Source: Methanobacteriota archaeon (GTDB lineage: Archaea; Thermoplasmatota; Poseidoniia; Poseidoniales; Thalassarchaeaceae). Taken from it: a stretch of 8,069 bases of DNA. Below are positions 1 to 6,126 of this stretch, piece after piece. The position numbers were made by a program, and so were the translations under genes. The first letter of the stretch is position 1; the number at the start of each line of letters is the position of its first letter. Location: NCBI GenBank assembly GCA_002727275.1, contig PBWO01000002.1, positions 31,225-39,293 on the forward strand. Reading direction: 5' to 3'. Under the pieces are notes generated by a model. That model saw nothing but the letters and a program-made list of their open reading frames with translations, had not been told where the DNA came from and ran no database searches.

Positions 1-550
1 CCTCATCAGTGCTGAGGTCAATACTCAACCAGCCAGAGTCTTCGGCGTTGCTAATCATTTGATTCTGAATCTCTCGAATTCTACCTAGATTGTCGAGATA
101 GTGTGCAACACCCTTGCTATTATGCTTCTCTCTAGATCTGATGAATTCCTGATGTACATCTTCATCATCAACTCGAAGTACGACTCCACAGGACTGACCA
201 CCCGAACTATTCCATTCAGCAAGTATCTCTTCATTTGGAATGATATGGACGCCCTCAAGAACGATGTCTGACGACTTCTCAGCAGCACGTTTGACCACGG
301 CATCGACTGCCTCCGACAGCACTGCTACAGTCTGATGCCAGTCCTCAATCGCACCTGAATTGGCCGGTTCGAATGAGGATCTGTGCAAAGCTGGGGTCTG
401 ATCTCGATCGAACTGTGTCCTCAAGGTCTCTCTGATAGTGTCAGTAGAGACAATTTTAGAGAATCCAAGAGCAGATGCAACTCGGGCGGAGAGAGTGGAT
501 TTACCTACTCCGCTGGTACCTGCGATGATGAGGAGCCGGTGAGAACTCAT
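1..550 (-). CDS. 2-phosphoglycerate kinase-like P-loop kinase (C-terminus cut by window edge)
   Basis: This reading frame is open from an ATG at 548-550 to the left edge, giving 183 visible residues. A Walker A loop (GTSGVGKS, residues 11-18) begins the fold. It is followed by STDTIRETLR (35-44), LHRSSFE (55-61), a Walker B-like strand ending LEGVHIIP (98-105), and a C-terminal segment with SREKH (139-143), YLDNLGRIREIQ (151-162). This order matches archaeal 2-phosphoglycerate kinase, which phosphorylates 2-phosphoglycerate to 2,3-bisphosphoglycerate in cyclic 2,3-diphosphoglycerate synthesis. As I recall, methanogen versions carry an N-terminal ATP-cone domain; here the P-loop starts at residue 11, so it is absent. 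A GAGGG motif ends 4 bases before the ATG and overlaps the stop of the upstream aldehyde dehydrogenase, so the two genes are probably co-transcribed. The family is fairly clear, but the true substrate is inferred and could be another small phospho-acid or alcohol. Confidence 0.8.
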   Translation of the reverse strand, partial: MSSHRLLIIAGTSGVGKSTLSARVASALGFSKIVSTDTIRETLRTQFDRDQTPALHRSSFEPANSGAIEDWHQTVAVLSEAVDAVVKRAAEKSSDIVLEGVHIIPNEEILAEWNSSGGQSCGVVLRVDDEDVHQEFIRSREKHNSKGVAHYLDNLGRIREIQNQMISNAEDSGWLSIDLSTDE

Positions 551-557
551 ATGGCCC

Positions 558-1976
558 TCAGCGTTGAATAGCCTTGATTTCGAGGAACTCTTCAAGGCCT
601 TGGACTCCTAACTCTCTGCCATTGCCCGAGAGTTTGTAGCCTCCAAAAGGAGCTGAGATGTTGAATGGTCCACCATTGATACTGACTTGGCCTGTGCGCA
701 TCTCTCTAGCCACACGCATGGCTCTATCTTCATCGCCCGACCAAACTCCTCCAGATAACCCGTACTCGGAGTCATTGGCTAATTCGATGGCTTCCTCTTC
801 AGTGGAATAAGACGTAATAGAGAGGACAGGTCCAAAAATCTCCTCGCGAAATATGGTCATCTCCGGAGTGACATCTGCAAACACGGTTGGTTGTACGAAG
901 AATCCCTTCTCCAAGCCTTCCGGCATCCCCAATCCACCTACGACTAAGGTGGCTCCTTCTTCAATTCCAGCCGCGATGTAAGAGGAAACGCTCTCCTGTT
1001 GCTTTCTCGATACCATCGGTCCGCAGCGCTTCGATTCGTCCATCGGATCTCCAACCGAGTACTTCTCCATCTTCGCCGAAATCACATCAACAATCTCCTG
1101 CTTTTTCGACTCCGGTACAAGCAATCTGGTTAATGCGGAGCACTCCTGACCGGAGTTTCCAAAGCAAGCGTGAATCGATGCTGATGCCGCCTTTGCAATC
1201 TCAGCATCTTCCAGTATGATGTTGGCACTCTTGCCTCCAAGTTCCAAAGTGACTCTCTTGACGCTGGGGGCCGCCAACTCACTGACTCTCACACCGGCTC
1301 CTGTGGAGCCAGTAAAGCTGACCATATCCACGTCGGGGTGGCTGCTCAATACCTCACCAATCTCCCTACCGTGACCTGAAACCAGATTGAAGACGCCGGC
1401 AGGCAGACCAATTTCATGGATTATGTCAGCCAGTATGAATGAATTCAGAGGGGCTTCCTTGGACGGTTTGACGACCATTGTGCATCCGGCAGCTATTGCT
1501 GGAGCAACTTTGCCAATGATCTGGTGCAGCGGATAGTTCCAGGGTGTAATCATGCCAACTACACCAATCGGCTCCTTGACAATGAGAGAGTTTCGCACCT
1601 CTTCCTCCCAATCGAAATTCTCCAGAATCTTGGCGTACGAACGGGAGACCACACGAGGAGTACCTACCATGGCACCTCTGCAGTAATTGATTGGAGTCCC
1701 TACCTCGGAGGTAATCAGTTCTGTGAGTTCCTCGGTACGGCCTTTGATGGCCTGTGAGAGCATGTTCAGGTAACCAATTCTGTCTTCAACCGAGGTCTTG
1801 GACCAATCTGGGAAAGCAGCCTTGGCTGCTGCAACTGCGGCTTCGACATCTGCTGCTGAGCCGACTGGAACTGAGCCGATGGTTTCCTCATTAGCCGGAT
1901 TGATAACTTCGATTGATCCTTCGCCTGTAGACTCCACCCAACTGCCATTGATGTAGAGGTGCTCGCGCGTTTGCAT
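558..1976 (-). CDS. NAD(P)-dependent aldehyde dehydrogenase, ALDH superfamily
   Basis: A complete 472-residue enzyme, the usual length for this superfamily, which oxidises an aldehyde to a carboxylic acid in the cytoplasm. Visible motifs in order: TPWNYP with the oxyanion Asn147; VVKPSK with cofactor-binding Lys170; FTGSTGAG (221-228) of the Rossmann fold; LELGGKSA with general-base Glu245; GNSGQECSA with nucleophile Cys279; REEIFGP with Glu379; and C-terminal PFGGYKLSGNGRELG (443-457). All key residues are present. The longest frame begins at 2015, but I chose the ATG at 1974-1976: its product starts MQTREHLYINGSW, right at the usual N-terminus, and GGTGGG lies 6 bases upstream. The style recalls the broad group containing 3-succinoylsemialdehyde-pyridine and 6-oxolauric acid dehydrogenases, but sequence alone does not fix the substrate. 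The 2-phosphoglycerate-kinase-like gene follows after 7 bases. Confidence 0.95.
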   Translation of the reverse strand: MQTREHLYINGSWVESTGEGSIEVINPANEETIGSVPVGSAADVEAAVAAAKAAFPDWSKTSVEDRIGYLNMLSQAIKGRTEELTELITSEVGTPINYCRGAMVGTPRVVSRSYAKILENFDWEEEVRNSLIVKEPIGVVGMITPWNYPLHQIIGKVAPAIAAGCTMVVKPSKEAPLNSFILADIIHEIGLPAGVFNLVSGHGREIGEVLSSHPDVDMVSFTGSTGAGVRVSELAAPSVKRVTLELGGKSANIILEDAEIAKAASASIHACFGNSGQECSALTRLLVPESKKQEIVDVISAKMEKYSVGDPMDESKRCGPMVSRKQQESVSSYIAAGIEEGATLVVGGLGMPEGLEKGFFVQPTVFADVTPEMTIFREEIFGPVLSITSYSTEEEAIELANDSEYGLSGGVWSGDEDRAMRVAREMRTGQVSINGGPFNISAPFGGYKLSGNGRELGVQGLEEFLEIKAIQR

Positions 1977-2044
1977 GTACGTCCCACCGCGCGTCGTCTT
2001 ATGAGATTCATGCAATTCAATAACAGATGTGGCATCTGCGAACT
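1977..2044. promoter_or_regulatory. Divergent intergenic region between aldehyde dehydrogenase and SixA-like phosphatase
   Basis: These 68 bases separate two diverging genes, so promoters for both should lie here or just inside the coding ends. On the plus strand an AT-rich ATTCAATAA (2015-2023) is centred about 26 bases before the ATG at 2045, the spacing of an archaeal TATA box in a leaderless transcript. No comparably clear box is seen for the minus strand; TTATTGAA on the complement of the same AT-rich patch is the best candidate. These are weak sequence matches and the start points are inferred. Confidence 0.35.
1983..1988 (-). promoter_or_regulatory. Ribosome binding site of the aldehyde dehydrogenase
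   Basis: On the minus strand GGTGGG lies 6 bases before the ATG at 1976. It shares GGTG with the archaeal Shine-Dalgarno consensus and supports the internal ATG over the one at 2015. It also sits inside the loop of a potential CGCGCG/CGCGCG stem (1988-1993 with 1964-1969) that encloses the start codon. Confidence 0.5.
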
Positions 2045-2506
2045 ATGGTGACCAGACTGGTAGTGATGCGTCATGCCGAGAGTAGTTTGGACTACCCGGG
2101 TCTTTCCGACCATGATAGGCCGCTGAGTGCAAAGGGTCAGCATGATGCTCCACGTATGGCGCAGGCGCTGTCCGACCGTGGTTGGATCCCCGAACTAATC
2201 CTAGTCAGTAGCTCTAGGCGAACTATTGAGACATTGGAGGGCATATCTCCTGTGATTGATGAAGCAAGAATCGAGATTCGTTCAGAAATCTATCACGCTG
2301 GACTCAGCAGCCTATCTAAGCAGTTGGGGGACTTACTCGAAGATGGCACTACGATGATTATTGGTCACAATCCCGGTTCGGAGGTTCTGATCAACCACTT
2401 AACCGGATTGTGGGAAGTTATGCCGGCAGCAGCAGTGGCTCTGATTGAGAAAAATGGCGAGGAGTGGTGTCTAATTGAAGTTCTGAGGCCAGAGGAGTTG
2501 AGTTAG
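2045..2506 (+). CDS. sixA: SixA-like phosphohistidine phosphatase (histidine phosphatase superfamily)
   Basis: A 153-residue protein, close to SixA length. The N-terminal strand ends MRHAES, giving the phosphate-accepting His10 beside Arg9. The RPLSAKG segment (25-31) is typical of the SixA branch. SSSRRTIET (55-63) supplies the second catalytic Arg59, EIYHAG (81-86) marks the usual acidic position, and IIGHNPG (105-111) supplies the second catalytic His108. SixA of Escherichia coli removes phosphate from histidine phosphotransfer proteins; archaeal relatives are poorly studied and could act on small phosphoesters. I chose the ATG at 2045 because the family begins almost immediately before the first beta strand; an in-frame ATG at 2027 would add six residues. 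No good Shine-Dalgarno motif is seen, so the mRNA may be leaderless. The stop ends at 2506, directly against the stop of the converging surface-protein gene. Confidence 0.86.
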   Translation: MVTRLVVMRHAESSLDYPGLSDHDRPLSAKGQHDAPRMAQALSDRGWIPELILVSSSRRTIETLEGISPVIDEARIEIRSEIYHAGLSSLSKQLGDLLEDGTTMIIGHNPGSEVLINHLTGLWEVMPAAAVALIEKNGEEWCLIEVLRPEELS

Positions 2507-5500
2507 TCACCATTCAGACTCAGAGTTTCGCATTGAGATTACTACAGCGGTGACACCGACCAACAGCAGTAGAGCCAATCCGACAGCAACCAAAGTCAGT
2601 GAGTTGTCAGCAATCCAATTTCCTCCACTGCCTCCTGGATTCAACTTCTCGAGTTCTAGAGTCTGCTGTTGCTCGTTCTGAGGAGTGGTCGATAGGTAGG
2701 TATCTGTGGCTCTGACCTCTATGGTTATGTTGCCTTCTGGTAAGGTAGTTCGGACATCGAACAAAAGAGAGTAGATGCCGTCGCCCTCGACTCTGTCCCC
2801 TCCTGTTCCATCGTCCACCATCAGAAGCCATGCCTCGGAGCTCCCGATAGGGGCTAGTCTGCCAATCTTGGCTTGTGCAGAAGAGACTCCATCGGGATCC
2901 TCTATGGCGACTTCTAGAAGGTGTGTGATAGGGTCTCCAGTAGAAGGGACATGTACTGTATCAACGATTTCGCCATCTCTGATGATGGAAACATTGGCAA
3001 TAATTGGGGCTTCGTTCTCAATTGTCAACTTCGGCGCATCGACAGGGAAACCTCCTGCGTGAGTATGTACGGAAATCACAGTCTCACCGTCACCGTCAGT
3101 GATTCGTATTGGGATTATTCTCTCTCCGGGAGAAATTCCTATTGGGACAGTGAATTGGCCTACCCATTCACCATTGTTCTCAACTAATTGGTTGAGTTCT
3201 CCGCCGACTCCGAGTAGATCAACCGCCACAGATTCGATTCCATGACCATCTACGGCGATTACTGTGACATCTACGGTATCTTCGCGAACCACTGAGTCTG
3301 GAGAGAATTCCAGGGACATCATCCTAGGGGCTGCATTGGAAATCTCGATGCTAGCATCCTCTACGACTGAGACCCAGAAGTCATCGATTGTTACTGAGGA
3401 TTCGATGACGCCGTGTGTTAGGCCGTCATAATTCACCAATGCTGTCCAGATGTCATCATGTATTGTGTGGTCACCAATAAGACCGGAATCAGAGAGCTCG
3501 ACTATTCCTAGGCCGATTTCGGTCAAGTCCACAGAAACCGCCGTGACATCTGTGTCGAAGTCGTAGACTAGAACTTCAAGATGAGCAGAGTCGCCTTCGG
3601 TGAGTAGTCTGCCTTCTCGGAACCCGACCGTGAGTAAAGCTGGGGGCGTGTTCTCCTCTTCTGAGATTATCGAGGGAGAGAGGACCCTGTCCACCATCTG
3701 ATGCTCGATGAATGCTATATCTTCGCTACTATTGTCACCTAATGAAATCTCAATCCAACGATGGACCTCATTGAGTAACCCAGCAAGTGGGCCCTCGTTG
3801 ATTACGCTGCCTGATGCATATGTATCGCCACCATAGTCGCCGATCCACTCTGCGAGTGTAACATTGTGTCCATCCATAACGCCGTCTACAACAGACATCA
3901 CATCAACGTGGAGCATTAGTGCGTTATTGCCCACTAGTGCGAAACTGTCGCCGGGAATCAAAATCTCCGGGGCAGAGCCCGTCTCTCTGGAAATATGGTT
4001 CTCAAAAATTCGGTCTGCTTCTGGCTGCTGAGGCTGCACAATAATGGGCGAGTATTCAGGATACTCATTGTTGGCAGTTCCGTTGTCCTCGATGTACTGG
4101 TAACGGATGGTGCGGTTCCACCAGTCGATTTGAGGTACCGTATATTCGTAGGTCAGGTTGTGTTCAGCCTCCCACTCTTCAGTAATGGGGCCGATTGGAG
4201 TGGCAGAGACGTTGAACCAGAACTCATTCTCGATCTTGTCTACTTCAAACATTGAACCGGTCGCATTCTCTTGGGTGCCTGAATCGACAATCCTTCGAAT
4301 CAATCCAAAACTCCCTTCGGCATCGCCATCGTAGGTCCCATCAACCCTGATGGTCTCGGCAACTGTCTCACCTCCTAAACTCTCAAAGTGAATTACCGGA
4401 ATGGTTCCGTTAACTTCGACTTGGAAAAATTCGTCATCAATCAAGAATCCGAATTCGCCGCCACCAAGTATCAGCGAGTGTTGGTCCTCTCTGACTCCAT
4501 CCTCCCAGCGCTCCAATATCCTAAACTCATCAAGATCGAATGAGAAGTACTCGCTTGTTCCGCTGTCGAGTCGGAGTGTTGCGTTTGCCTCAAGTTGTAG
4601 GTGCTGTAGCCGTCTGCGGTCATCTTCATCCCAGGTTTCCCAGTAGAACGAAGATAATTGGCCAAAACCCCCGCTGCTGCTGTTGTTGTCGCCTCCATTG
4701 AATGACAACCACCCTGTTCCGTCAATCAGGAAGCGTTCTGTCGAGCTACCTTCCTCCCATGAACGCAGAATCAACACTTCATGCACATCAACATCTACTG
4801 AGAATCCATTACTCTCTCCTTCTTCTTCTTCAGTGGTGTTCAGGAAAAGTGAGCCGTTTCCTCTCATTTCAAAGTCCTGATTCAGGAGTTCGACACCATC
4901 GTAAGTCTCATTCAGCCAAATTGTCTCAAGATTGAATGCCAGCATGAGTCCTTGAGTGCCATTCATTGAGTCGAGCATCAATGTACCATTGCCGAGCTCA
5001 TTGGACTCCAGAATGTCATCGGTCCTCTTCTGCCATCCTCTTCCCTCAAAGTCGATGCTGTTTCCGTCTTCTGCACCCTCCATGCTCCAGGTTGTCTCTC
5101 TGGTAATCTCATGATCTGCCATCGGCTGATTCCAACGAGTAATAGATAGATCTCGAGAGCAAATCGCCTCGGCTGTTGTGACCGATATGTGGACGGTATC
5201 TCCGAACTCGGGCTCGGTATTGAGTAATATGTCAATCTCTCCACCAGCGCTAATGTACGAGGCATTGGAGTCATCAGCGATCTGAGAATCATCTCTGTGC
5301 TGTTCTACTGAAACGGTGACCGATGTTGGAGTATCGCCTCCAGTGAATGGAGGGTCGAATACCACTAGATATCGATGCAGAACATCGTATGAGACGTTCC
5401 AACCGCCATCCCAATGTTCCTCAACATCCCAATCTACTAGCACGGTGCAAGTCGTCTGGGTTTCCTCCTCAGCCAGAACTAAAGATGCCTGAGTAGACAG

Positions 5501-5563
5501 TAGTAATGTAGCGAGGATTACGAGGGCTTGTCTTGCACGAGGCACGTTAGTGCCTCGAACCAT
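2507..5563 (-). CDS. Large secreted, membrane-anchored surface protein with tandem repeats and Ig-like domains
   Basis: A 1018-residue protein with no function I can name. Residues 1-31 form a signal peptide (basic start, hydrophobic VILATLLLS core, likely cleavage after VLA before EEE). Residues 35-140 look like one beta domain with the only two cysteines (39 and 135), perhaps a disulfide. Residues 191-426 hold tandem units of about 42-47 residues. Residues 430-635 are an unassigned beta-rich section. Three Ig-like domains follow (about 639-745, 746-852, 853-975), then a membrane helix (about 988-1009) and a short tail ending ESEW. This predicts an exported body tethered at the C-terminus. 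There are 20 N-X-S/T sequons and only five lysines. The frame extends upstream to 5689, but the ATG at 5561-5563 gives a proper signal peptide and lies just past the upstream gene's stop. A role in the cell envelope or adhesion is inference. Confidence 0.9.
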   Translation of the reverse strand: MVRGTNVPRARQALVILATLLLSTQASLVLAEEETQTTCTVLVDWDVEEHWDGGWNVSYDVLHRYLVVFDPPFTGGDTPTSVTVSVEQHRDDSQIADDSNASYISAGGEIDILLNTEPEFGDTVHISVTTAEAICSRDLSITRWNQPMADHEITRETTWSMEGAEDGNSIDFEGRGWQKRTDDILESNELGNGTLMLDSMNGTQGLMLAFNLETIWLNETYDGVELLNQDFEMRGNGSLFLNTTEEEEGESNGFSVDVDVHEVLILRSWEEGSSTERFLIDGTGWLSFNGGDNNSSSGGFGQLSSFYWETWDEDDRRRLQHLQLEANATLRLDSGTSEYFSFDLDEFRILERWEDGVREDQHSLILGGGEFGFLIDDEFFQVEVNGTIPVIHFESLGGETVAETIRVDGTYDGDAEGSFGLIRRIVDSGTQENATGSMFEVDKIENEFWFNVSATPIGPITEEWEAEHNLTYEYTVPQIDWWNRTIRYQYIEDNGTANNEYPEYSPIIVQPQQPEADRIFENHISRETGSAPEILIPGDSFALVGNNALMLHVDVMSVVDGVMDGHNVTLAEWIGDYGGDTYASGSVINEGPLAGLLNEVHRWIEISLGDNSSEDIAFIEHQMVDRVLSPSIISEEENTPPALLTVGFREGRLLTEGDSAHLEVLVYDFDTDVTAVSVDLTEIGLGIVELSDSGLIGDHTIHDDIWTALVNYDGLTHGVIESSVTIDDFWVSVVEDASIEISNAAPRMMSLEFSPDSVVREDTVDVTVIAVDGHGIESVAVDLLGVGGELNQLVENNGEWVGQFTVPIGISPGERIIPIRITDGDGETVISVHTHAGGFPVDAPKLTIENEAPIIANVSIIRDGEIVDTVHVPSTGDPITHLLEVAIEDPDGVSSAQAKIGRLAPIGSSEAWLLMVDDGTGGDRVEGDGIYSLLFDVRTTLPEGNITIEVRATDTYLSTTPQNEQQQTLELEKLNPGGSGGNWIADNSLTLVAVGLALLLLVGVTAVVISMRNSESEW
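2537..2602 (-). other. C-terminal transmembrane anchor of the surface protein
   Basis: Residues about 988-1009 (LTLVAVGLALLLLVGVTAVVIS) form one uninterrupted hydrophobic helix after a glycine-rich linker (NPGGSGGNW). A nine-residue tail with one arginine follows. With the signal peptide this gives an outside-body, inside-tail topology. No PGF-type archaeosortase signal or LPXTG motif is present. Confidence 0.85.
2639..3649 (-). other. Three tandem Ig-like (beta-sandwich) domains of the surface protein
   Basis: Residues 639-745, 746-852 and 853-975 each start after a proline-containing linker (NTPPALL, NAAPRMM, NEAPIIA) and contain alternating hydrophobic strands, as in Ig-like or cadherin-like folds. 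The first and third share a turn of the form GD-x-x-x-x-D-x-I-(W/Y) (GDHTIHDDIW at 697-706; GDRVEGDGIY at 922-931), similar to a motif common in bacterial and archaeal secreted proteins with choice-of-anchor domains. The middle one lacks it. Confidence 0.6.
4286..4993 (-). repeat. Tandem beta-type protein repeats, 5-6 diverged units of ~42-47 residues
   Basis: Residues about 191-426 repeat a pattern: GxGxLxL(D/N), a loop, a hydrophobic strand, then an acidic or aromatic turn such as YDG, WEEG or WEDG. Units begin at GNGTLMLD (191), GNGSLFLN (235), GTGWLSFN (282), ANATLRLD (326) and GGEFGFLI (368), with a worn sixth near GSFGLI (417). The clearest pair is VLILRSWEEG (263-272) and FRILERWEDG (347-356). 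The repeats are seen only at protein level; the DNA copies have diverged. I do not recognise the repeat as a named domain. Confidence 0.6.
5471..5563 (-). other. Signal peptide of the surface protein
   Basis: Residues 1-31 have arginines at 3, 9 and 11, a hydrophobic core from about 13 to 22, and small residues before the likely cut (V-L-A then E-E-E). This is a Sec-type signal peptide. There is no lipobox cysteine and no twin-arginine motif. Confidence 0.8.
5538..5557 (-). promoter_or_regulatory. Perfect 8-bp stem-loop just after the surface-protein start codon
   Basis: CGAGGCAC (5538-5545) and GTGCCTCG (5550-5557) are exact reverse complements around a 4-base loop. In the mRNA the hairpin covers nucleotides +7 to +26, codons 3 to 9 of the signal peptide. 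It could affect initiation or mRNA stability, or could be a protein-binding palindrome. The inverted repeat is certain; a function is inferred. Confidence 0.5.
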
Positions 5564-5591
5564 GGGATATGAACCGATTCCCGCCCCGTTA

Positions 5592-6005
5592 CTAAAACAA
5601 CGGCTCTTCGTAATCGTCGTCCTCACCCGAACGTTCTCTCCAAAGTGAAGCGGGAACATCATCGTAAACGCCGGCGTAGGGGTCATCATCGCCCTTTTTG
5701 GTATTGCCTTCAGCAGCTAGCCTTGCAAGTTCCTCGGCGTTAGATTTGAATTTCCAGTAATGGATTCTCCACTCGCGTCCATCCCAAAGGGTGGTCTCCT
5801 CAGATTCAGTGGTGAGTAAATCATAGTCCTGCAACTGATAAAACAGATTGCGATCGGTTGGCTCGAGGGCGTTGTCAATAATACGGTTGGAGAAGCCGAA
5901 GAATCCGAGTGCATGCTCGGCGATAGTCTCAGCGACTGAAGTCTCCATATCGACGTCGACCTTGTGCCGAATGGCATCGGTCAATTGTGCTAGTGTCAAT
6001 CCCAT
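5592..6005 (-). CDS. Small DUF6015-like archaeal protein, probable winged-helix fold with acidic tail
   Basis: A 137-residue cytoplasmic protein. Residues 1-85 form a compact alpha/beta core: LTLAQLTDAIRHKV (3-16), HALGFFGF (31-38), IIDNALEPTDRNLFYQLQD (42-60), LLTTESEETTLWDGREWRIHYW (63-84). This matches my memory of an uncharacterised archaeal family, DUF6015, in which a helical part is followed by a beta-wing reading roughly 'WDGREWRIHYW'. That suggests a winged-helix module, possibly DNA- or protein-binding. The last 40 residues are low-complexity and strongly acidic (KKGDDDPY, SGEDDDYEEPLF). The ATG at 6003-6005 has a strong GGAGG 6 bases upstream, which settles the start. The surface-protein gene begins 28 bases beyond its stop on the same strand, so they may share a transcript. 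The agmatinase gene diverges from it. The family assignment is from recall; no function is claimed. Confidence 0.72.
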   Translation of the reverse strand: MGLTLAQLTDAIRHKVDVDMETSVAETIAEHALGFFGFSNRIIDNALEPTDRNLFYQLQDYDLLTTESEETTLWDGREWRIHYWKFKSNAEELARLAAEGNTKKGDDDPYAGVYDDVPASLWRERSGEDDDYEEPLF

Positions 6006-6011
6006 CGTATG

Positions 6012-6016
6012 CCTCC
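6012..6016 (-). promoter_or_regulatory. Strong Shine-Dalgarno site of the DUF6015-like gene
   Basis: GGAGG on the minus strand lies 6 bases before the ATG at 6005, the best ribosome binding site in the window. An upstream GCCTCC (minus-strand reading of 6033-6038) can pair with GGAGGC (6011-6016) across a 16-base loop and hide the site, if the transcript begins that far upstream. Confidence 0.7.
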
Positions 6017-6096
6017 GCGGTGAGTATAGATGGGAGGCCGCGCTATTTCAACAGTCCTTCACTGTGCCCCTAAAACAGTCATTTTCGCTCCGAAGC

Positions 6097-6108
6097 GGTT
6101 AATCTACC
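6097..6108 (+). promoter_or_regulatory. Putative TATA box for the agmatinase gene (leaderless start)
   Basis: GGTTAATCTACC contains TTAATCTA centred about 25 bases before the GTG at 6127, the expected archaeal TATA-to-start distance if transcription begins at the start codon. CGAAGC just upstream (6091-6096) is purine-rich like a BRE. No Shine-Dalgarno motif precedes the GTG, which fits a leaderless mRNA. The box is an imperfect match. Confidence 0.4.
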
Positions 6109-6126
6109 TGCTACTTTCGCGACCTC

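Noticed and set aside
85..571. Short open frames on both strands within 85-571
   Set aside because: They are out of frame with the kinase coding sequence, which carries clear motifs throughout.
2013..2143. Upstream ATG codons for the aldehyde dehydrogenase (2015) and an overlapping minus-strand frame to 2143
   Set aside because: The extra residues fall outside the family's N-terminus and the ATG at 1976 has its own ribosome binding site; the other frame is a shadow of the real genes.
4674..4689. Trinucleotide run (GCTGCTGCTGTTGTTGT)
   Set aside because: It encodes an Asn-Ser linker in the surface protein through repeated codons; too short to call a microsatellite or separate element.
4819..4831. 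TTC run resembling a polypyrimidine tract or terminator
   Set aside because: It is the complement of four Glu codons in the surface protein and lies mid-gene.
5586..5603. CCGTT/AACGG inverted repeat at the end of the DUF6015-like gene, possible terminator
   Set aside because: The stem is only 5 bp with an 8-base loop and no T-run follows; the same bases can be read as a weak TATA-like box (TTTTAGTA) for the surface-protein gene, so neither call is firm.
5564..5689. Longer N-terminus for the surface protein, starting at 5689
   Set aside because: It would overlap the DUF6015-like gene by almost 100 bases and bury the signal peptide behind 42 residues of unlikely sequence.
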